Position numbers and translations under genes: made by a program. From the NCBI GenBank assembly GCA_014549065.1, contig JACDOX010000004.1, positions 14,417,662 through 14,481,661 on the forward strand: 64,000 nt of DNA. Reading direction: 5' to 3'. Position 1 is the first letter of the stretch. Every line of letters begins with the position of its first letter. The notes beneath the pieces were generated by a model. It had not been told where the DNA came from. It was given only the letters and a program-made list of their open reading frames with translations, and did no database searches. Positions 60,331-64,000 of this stretch are shown here, piece after piece. Origin of the DNA: Cardinalis cardinalis (lineage: Eukaryota > Chordata > Aves > Passeriformes > Cardinalidae).

Positions 60331-62817
60331 ACAAGGCACATCTTAGCAGAGCTAAGCTCAGTCACTCTTAGCTTCAAATCCTAACAGTTATGTGGAGCAG
60401 ACTTAGTTAAAAAGAATTGCCACTTAAGAGAATTTGTAAAAAATTTATCCATTAGAAAAATTTGGATTCTTCCAAATACCTAAATGTATGGTAAAACTTT
60501 ACCTGAATCACCCTCTGCTTTATCCAGGTTCTGAAACCTCATCCCATGTAGTTTCATATCTTACCAGAACACAGCTTTGNAGAAATCCCTTGGGGAAAAT
60601 CCAGTTTCTTATAAGGTCTGTTTGAATCCTTGGAATTTTTTCATATGTTTTTAAGGACTTCAGCAGAAAAGGTATTTTGCCTCTCTTCTTATATGTAATA
60701 AATATCTATTCTGAGTATGATTAATCCACTTTGCTAATGAAATTTCAACTGTCTTACTTTAATAAGCATTAATAACACACATTTGTGTTGTCACTAGATA
60801 TCTAAGACACTTTATTATTTGTCATACAGTCCAATCAAGCTACTTTTAGTCATCATGAACAACTGACTTAGCTGTGGAAAAAGGTATACTTTTAAAAATG
60901 TGATGGTGTGTCAGCATAGAAACATGAAGACAATGTACTGAGACATAACTTTTTCATGCTTTAAAGCAAAGCTAAGATACTACCTATAGCATCTACATTA
61001 TGTAACAAAACATGCTTATTTATTATGTAAATTCTTCCAATTTAAAGTGTTTCTCGAGAATGGCTGTTATGAAAAATGCACTAGAAGAAGAAAATGAGCA
61101 AAAGGAATCAAAATTTTTGTCACAGCACTGGGAGAAGACATGTAAAGGTAAAAGGTGAAAGTTTCATTTTGGATGACATACCTGACAACAGGAACAAATC
61201 TGTGTGAACTCTCCCTTTCCTGTTTCTGGCAGTCACTGGCAGCTGTGAGACCGAAAATAGTGCTTCCTCCAAATATTTGATGTAAAGGGCTTCAAAATTA
61301 CTAGACTCTTGATAAGTGCTGTATGTCATGTGAAAACACAAAGTTAATCAAAATTGCAATTCTAGTGCTGGTGGATTTGCTAATTGCTGGTGGATTTGCT
61401 AAATTAGTTTGAAAAACAACCAAACAAAACACAACTGTTGACTAGTTTTTTATTTTCTGACAACAGACTATATGAGTGAAATACTAGTCCTGATTGTCAC
61501 CTTCATCATATAATGGATTATGAACAACTAGCTGGGGNTTTTTTTACTGCCTTTTTTTTCCTTTTTTTGTCTCCCAGTAAGTACCTTCCAGAACTTTCCT
61601 AAATAGGGAAGATTAGAATTTAAAATGTTTCTGTAAACAATGTCTCTTTTGGTATGCTCCCTACTACNGATTTATTTCCCTTTTCATTTTTATTCCGATG
61701 CTTTTTTGACCACTCTGTTCTTGCTCTGTGTGATGTTACTCAGTTACCAGTGAGACCTGCAGCATCAGTGAAATGGGGTAAACAAAAAACCCCAGTCCTG
61801 TTCCTCCAAAGAAAAAATTTCATCTGCAAAACATCAGATCTCTGAAGACTGTANAAATATATACAAGTGATTCTGGAGTGGTGCTTTTGCATGTACAATA
61901 CAATTACCACAACAGCTTGTCACATTTCATTTACTATTGCTAGGATTCAATATTTAGACTGTGGCAGTGCATAGTCTGCAGAGGCATTCTGCTATCACAG
62001 GGTAGAACAATACAACAAAAAAGATTTTAAAACAAGTAAGGGGGAAAAATTAGCTATCTTATAAATGTAGATGACACATAGCAAATGGANGTCTGGAACA
62101 GTATTAATTTTGTTAGGAATTAAACCAATATTCTATGTCTTAAACATGGATTTAACCTCAGCTATTCTATTTGCCAGAATCATTTGGTATAACTTGAGAG
62201 CAATTTGCTGTAAAAATAAATGCTTTATCATATTCTTTTTCATATACCTGTAGGACTTAACATATCTCTATGAAAATGTCCCTTGCTGTGTCTTCTTTTA
62301 TAGCTCTCTGGTCAGGTTGGCCAGCTTATGTGGCTGTCAGTACTCATGTGCTGTAAGCATGGCTGGGTCCCCACTGCTTCTGCACAGTAGATTTGGGGTT
62401 GGGATGACCCCAGGCTTTTAGGCATATATAGCCAGCAGCCTTATCAGCCTCCAGGAGCATGGGTGCTGCTGATGCTCCTTTTTAAAATGAAAATCTTCTC
62501 TAGTTTGTTCACATTAGCATCCTGAACTTCATGTGGGTTTTCCTTTAATTTTATAATTAATATACGGACAAGCACTGGCATATTTCAAGCAACATTGTAC
62601 TAGGTTGATTTTTTTGTCCTTAACAACTAGATTTATTTCCCTATATATTCTTCTCCAAATGTTCATATTATAGCCATGAAAATTACAACCCCCTAACTAC
62701 AACTTCACAATCAGCCGCTCAGTGTTAGATACTGACTTACTGAGGACTCACAAAGTGACTTTTCTGAAATCTTTGTAATGCAGCAAATCTCTAGTAATTT
62801 GCAAAAAATTATCAGAT
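60331..62817. other. Unique-looking DNA, no gene seen
   Basis: No supported gene. A 19-bp tandem duplication lies at 61366-61402. Confidence 0.5.
61366..61402. repeat. 19-bp-period tandem duplication
   Basis: TGCTGGTGGATTTGCTAAT at 61366-61384 is followed directly by the same sequence, lacking only the last base match, at 61385-61402. Confidence 0.88.
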
Positions 62818-63090
62818 CTGAACAAGGGGTAATAGTTTTAAACAGAGAGAGAGTAAGTTTAGATTAGATATTAGGAAGAAATTCTTTACTGTGGGAGTGG
62901 TGAGGCACTGGAACAGGTTGCCCAGAGAAGATTTGGAACCCCATTTCTGGAAGTGTTCAAGACCACGTTGGATGGGGCTTTGAGCAATCTGGTCTAGTGG
63001 AAGGGTGGCCCTAACAACAGCAGGAGGACTGGAACAAGATGATNCTNAAAGTCCTGTCCAATGTAAACCATTCTATAATTCTGTGATTTA
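62818..63090 (+). mobile_element. CR1 LINE 3' end, plus strand, well preserved
   Basis: It opens TGAACAAGGGGTAATAGTTTT and passes TTTAGATTAGATATTAGGAAG, GGTGAGGCACTGGAACAGGTT, GCCCAGAGAAGATTTGG, GTTGGATGGGGCTTTGAGCAA and AGTCCTGTCCAATGTAAACCA to end in TTCTATAATTCTGTGATT. It is the longest sense-strand CR1 tail of the window (about 270 bp) and is 5'-truncated in the 3' untranslated region. Two ambiguous bases lie at 63044 and 63047. Confidence 0.95.
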
Positions 63091-63734
63091 TTTTTTTTAA
63101 AAGACTTGGAGAAAAATAAAGAGACACATGTCTAGAAAATTGTTCAATGTCTAGAAAATTCAGTGTTGGGCAGGCAGGGTTTTTTATTGGAATGAAAGCA
63201 TATTTTTCAAGATCTCCATTTTTACCTGGAGAATTATGTAAGTTTAACATCTATTAGAAATGNAAAAATGTGATTTCTCCTGAAATACGCCAAGATCCTT
63301 CTATGTGGTTCACAGGTTTCTAACTATTATCATTAATACTATTCATGGAATAAAGGTATAATTCATGGCATAATATTTTTGGAAATATTATTCACAGAAT
63401 ATGAACAACTGGTGTGCAATTGTTTTTGCTCATTCAAGGAAAGTGCCTTTCTGATTAGATCCCAAACTATGTCCACATTTGCATAATGGAGCATTACATG
63501 GCCACATTAGAGACTTGCTGAAAATAACCAGAAGGCAGTGTCTTACTTGCTCTAACACTTGGTTCATTAGCAGGCTTATCATTTTAAGGCTAAGCTAGAG
63601 AGATACATTCAAATATTCACTATTCTTAATTCACTTGCCAAACTGTCCTTTTCCTATCTTGTTTAAAATCTGGCAAAGTTGTGCAGAAAAAAACTAGGAG
63701 ACTTTCTTGATAGCAAGCTGATCATGAGTCAGCA
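63091..63734. other. Short unique-looking spacer
   Basis: No gene. It carries a partial 19-bp-period duplication (ATGTCTAGAAAATT starting at 63128 and 63147). Confidence 0.55.
63128..63160. repeat. Partial tandem duplication, 19-bp period
   Basis: ATGTCTAGAAAATT occurs at 63128-63141 and again at 63147-63160, separated by GTTCA. Confidence 0.85.
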
Positions 63735-64000
63735 AAGTGTCCTTGCAGCAAAAGCCAGGAGCACTGTGGGCTGCGTGAGGAGGGAAGCATTGCCATCAGG
63801 TGGAGGAAGGTGATCTTCCCCCTCTACTCTGCACTGGTGAAACACGTGCTGAGCCCAGTTCTGGGCTCTCCAGCAAGAGAGAGACATGCACATACTGGAG
63901 CAAGTCAGTGAAGGGCTGGTAAAATCATGGAGGGTTTGGAGCAGGAGGAGGCTGGGGCCACTGGAACTCTTGCACACCTGTGACACCATGACTCTCTGTT
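63735..64000 (+). mobile_element. CR1 LINE fragment near the end of ORF2, running off the edge
   Basis: GTCCTTGCAGCAAAAGCCAGG, GGAAGCATTGCCATCAGGTGG, CTCTACTCTGCACTGGTGAAA, CCCAGTTCTGGGCTCTCCAGC, AAGAGAGACATGCACATACTG and GGAGGGTTTGGAGCAGGAGG match the order of the region coding for the C-terminal part of the CR1 reverse-transcriptase protein. The frame is disrupted by indels. The element continues past the right edge, so its 3' end is not seen. It is separate from the CR1 tail at 62818, which already has its own 3' end. The 86-codon minus-strand frame here is antisense to it. Confidence 0.85.

Overview
This window looks like bird nuclear DNA, probably from a songbird or another close neoavian. 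The evidence is the repeats. There are several 3' ends of CR1 LINEs carrying the avian terminal repeat (ATTCTATGA-like, reading TCATAGAAT in the antisense copies), and five LTR copies or fragments of endogenous retroviruses whose layouts I recognise from songbird genomes. There are also older CR1-type fossils of the kind well preserved in turtles and crocodilians. I see no mammalian SINE or L1, no bacterial-style gene packing and no organelle genes. Family names are recognised from memory; no database was searched.

I find no host protein-coding exon, tRNA, rRNA or other RNA gene that I can support. The open reading frames are short (longest 233 codons, at 57927-58628 minus), overlap one another on both strands and show no recognisable domain apart from decayed LINE sequence. 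The window is best read as a gene desert or the inside of a very long intron, mostly AT-rich and CpG-poor.

Layout: 1-8160 is unique-looking sequence. A short CR1 tail lies near 8165, then an LTR on the plus strand at 10768-11052 (family A) and an ancient CR1-like fossil at 12180-12560. Antisense CR1 tails follow at 17557 and 22325. At 23155-24045 a CR1 is split by a complete solo LTR of family B (23326-23893). Further antisense CR1 pieces are at 26590, 30735, 31225 and 35930. A CpG-retaining stretch at about 32820-33560 is the best candidate for a conserved non-coding element. After about 46 kb the recognisable CR1 copies are on the plus strand: a 5' fragment with an esterase-like DGVHL motif at 46270, tails at 56437 and 62818, and a fragment from near the end of the reverse-transcriptase ORF running off the right edge from 63735. 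The right half also holds a solo LTR with ERVK-type features at 48321-48967, flanked by 6-bp near-identical repeats, a minus-strand copy of family A at 49338-49637 and a minus-strand family B fragment at 58575-59005.

No genes work together here. The history is one of layered insertions: ancient LINE fossils, avian CR1 tails, then LTRs, one of them nested in a CR1. I did not find a convincing undescribed biological system. The observations most worth checking are the CpG-retaining stretch, the dated nesting, the two families of oppositely oriented LTR pairs, and the unexplained TATA-bearing block at 45930-46270.
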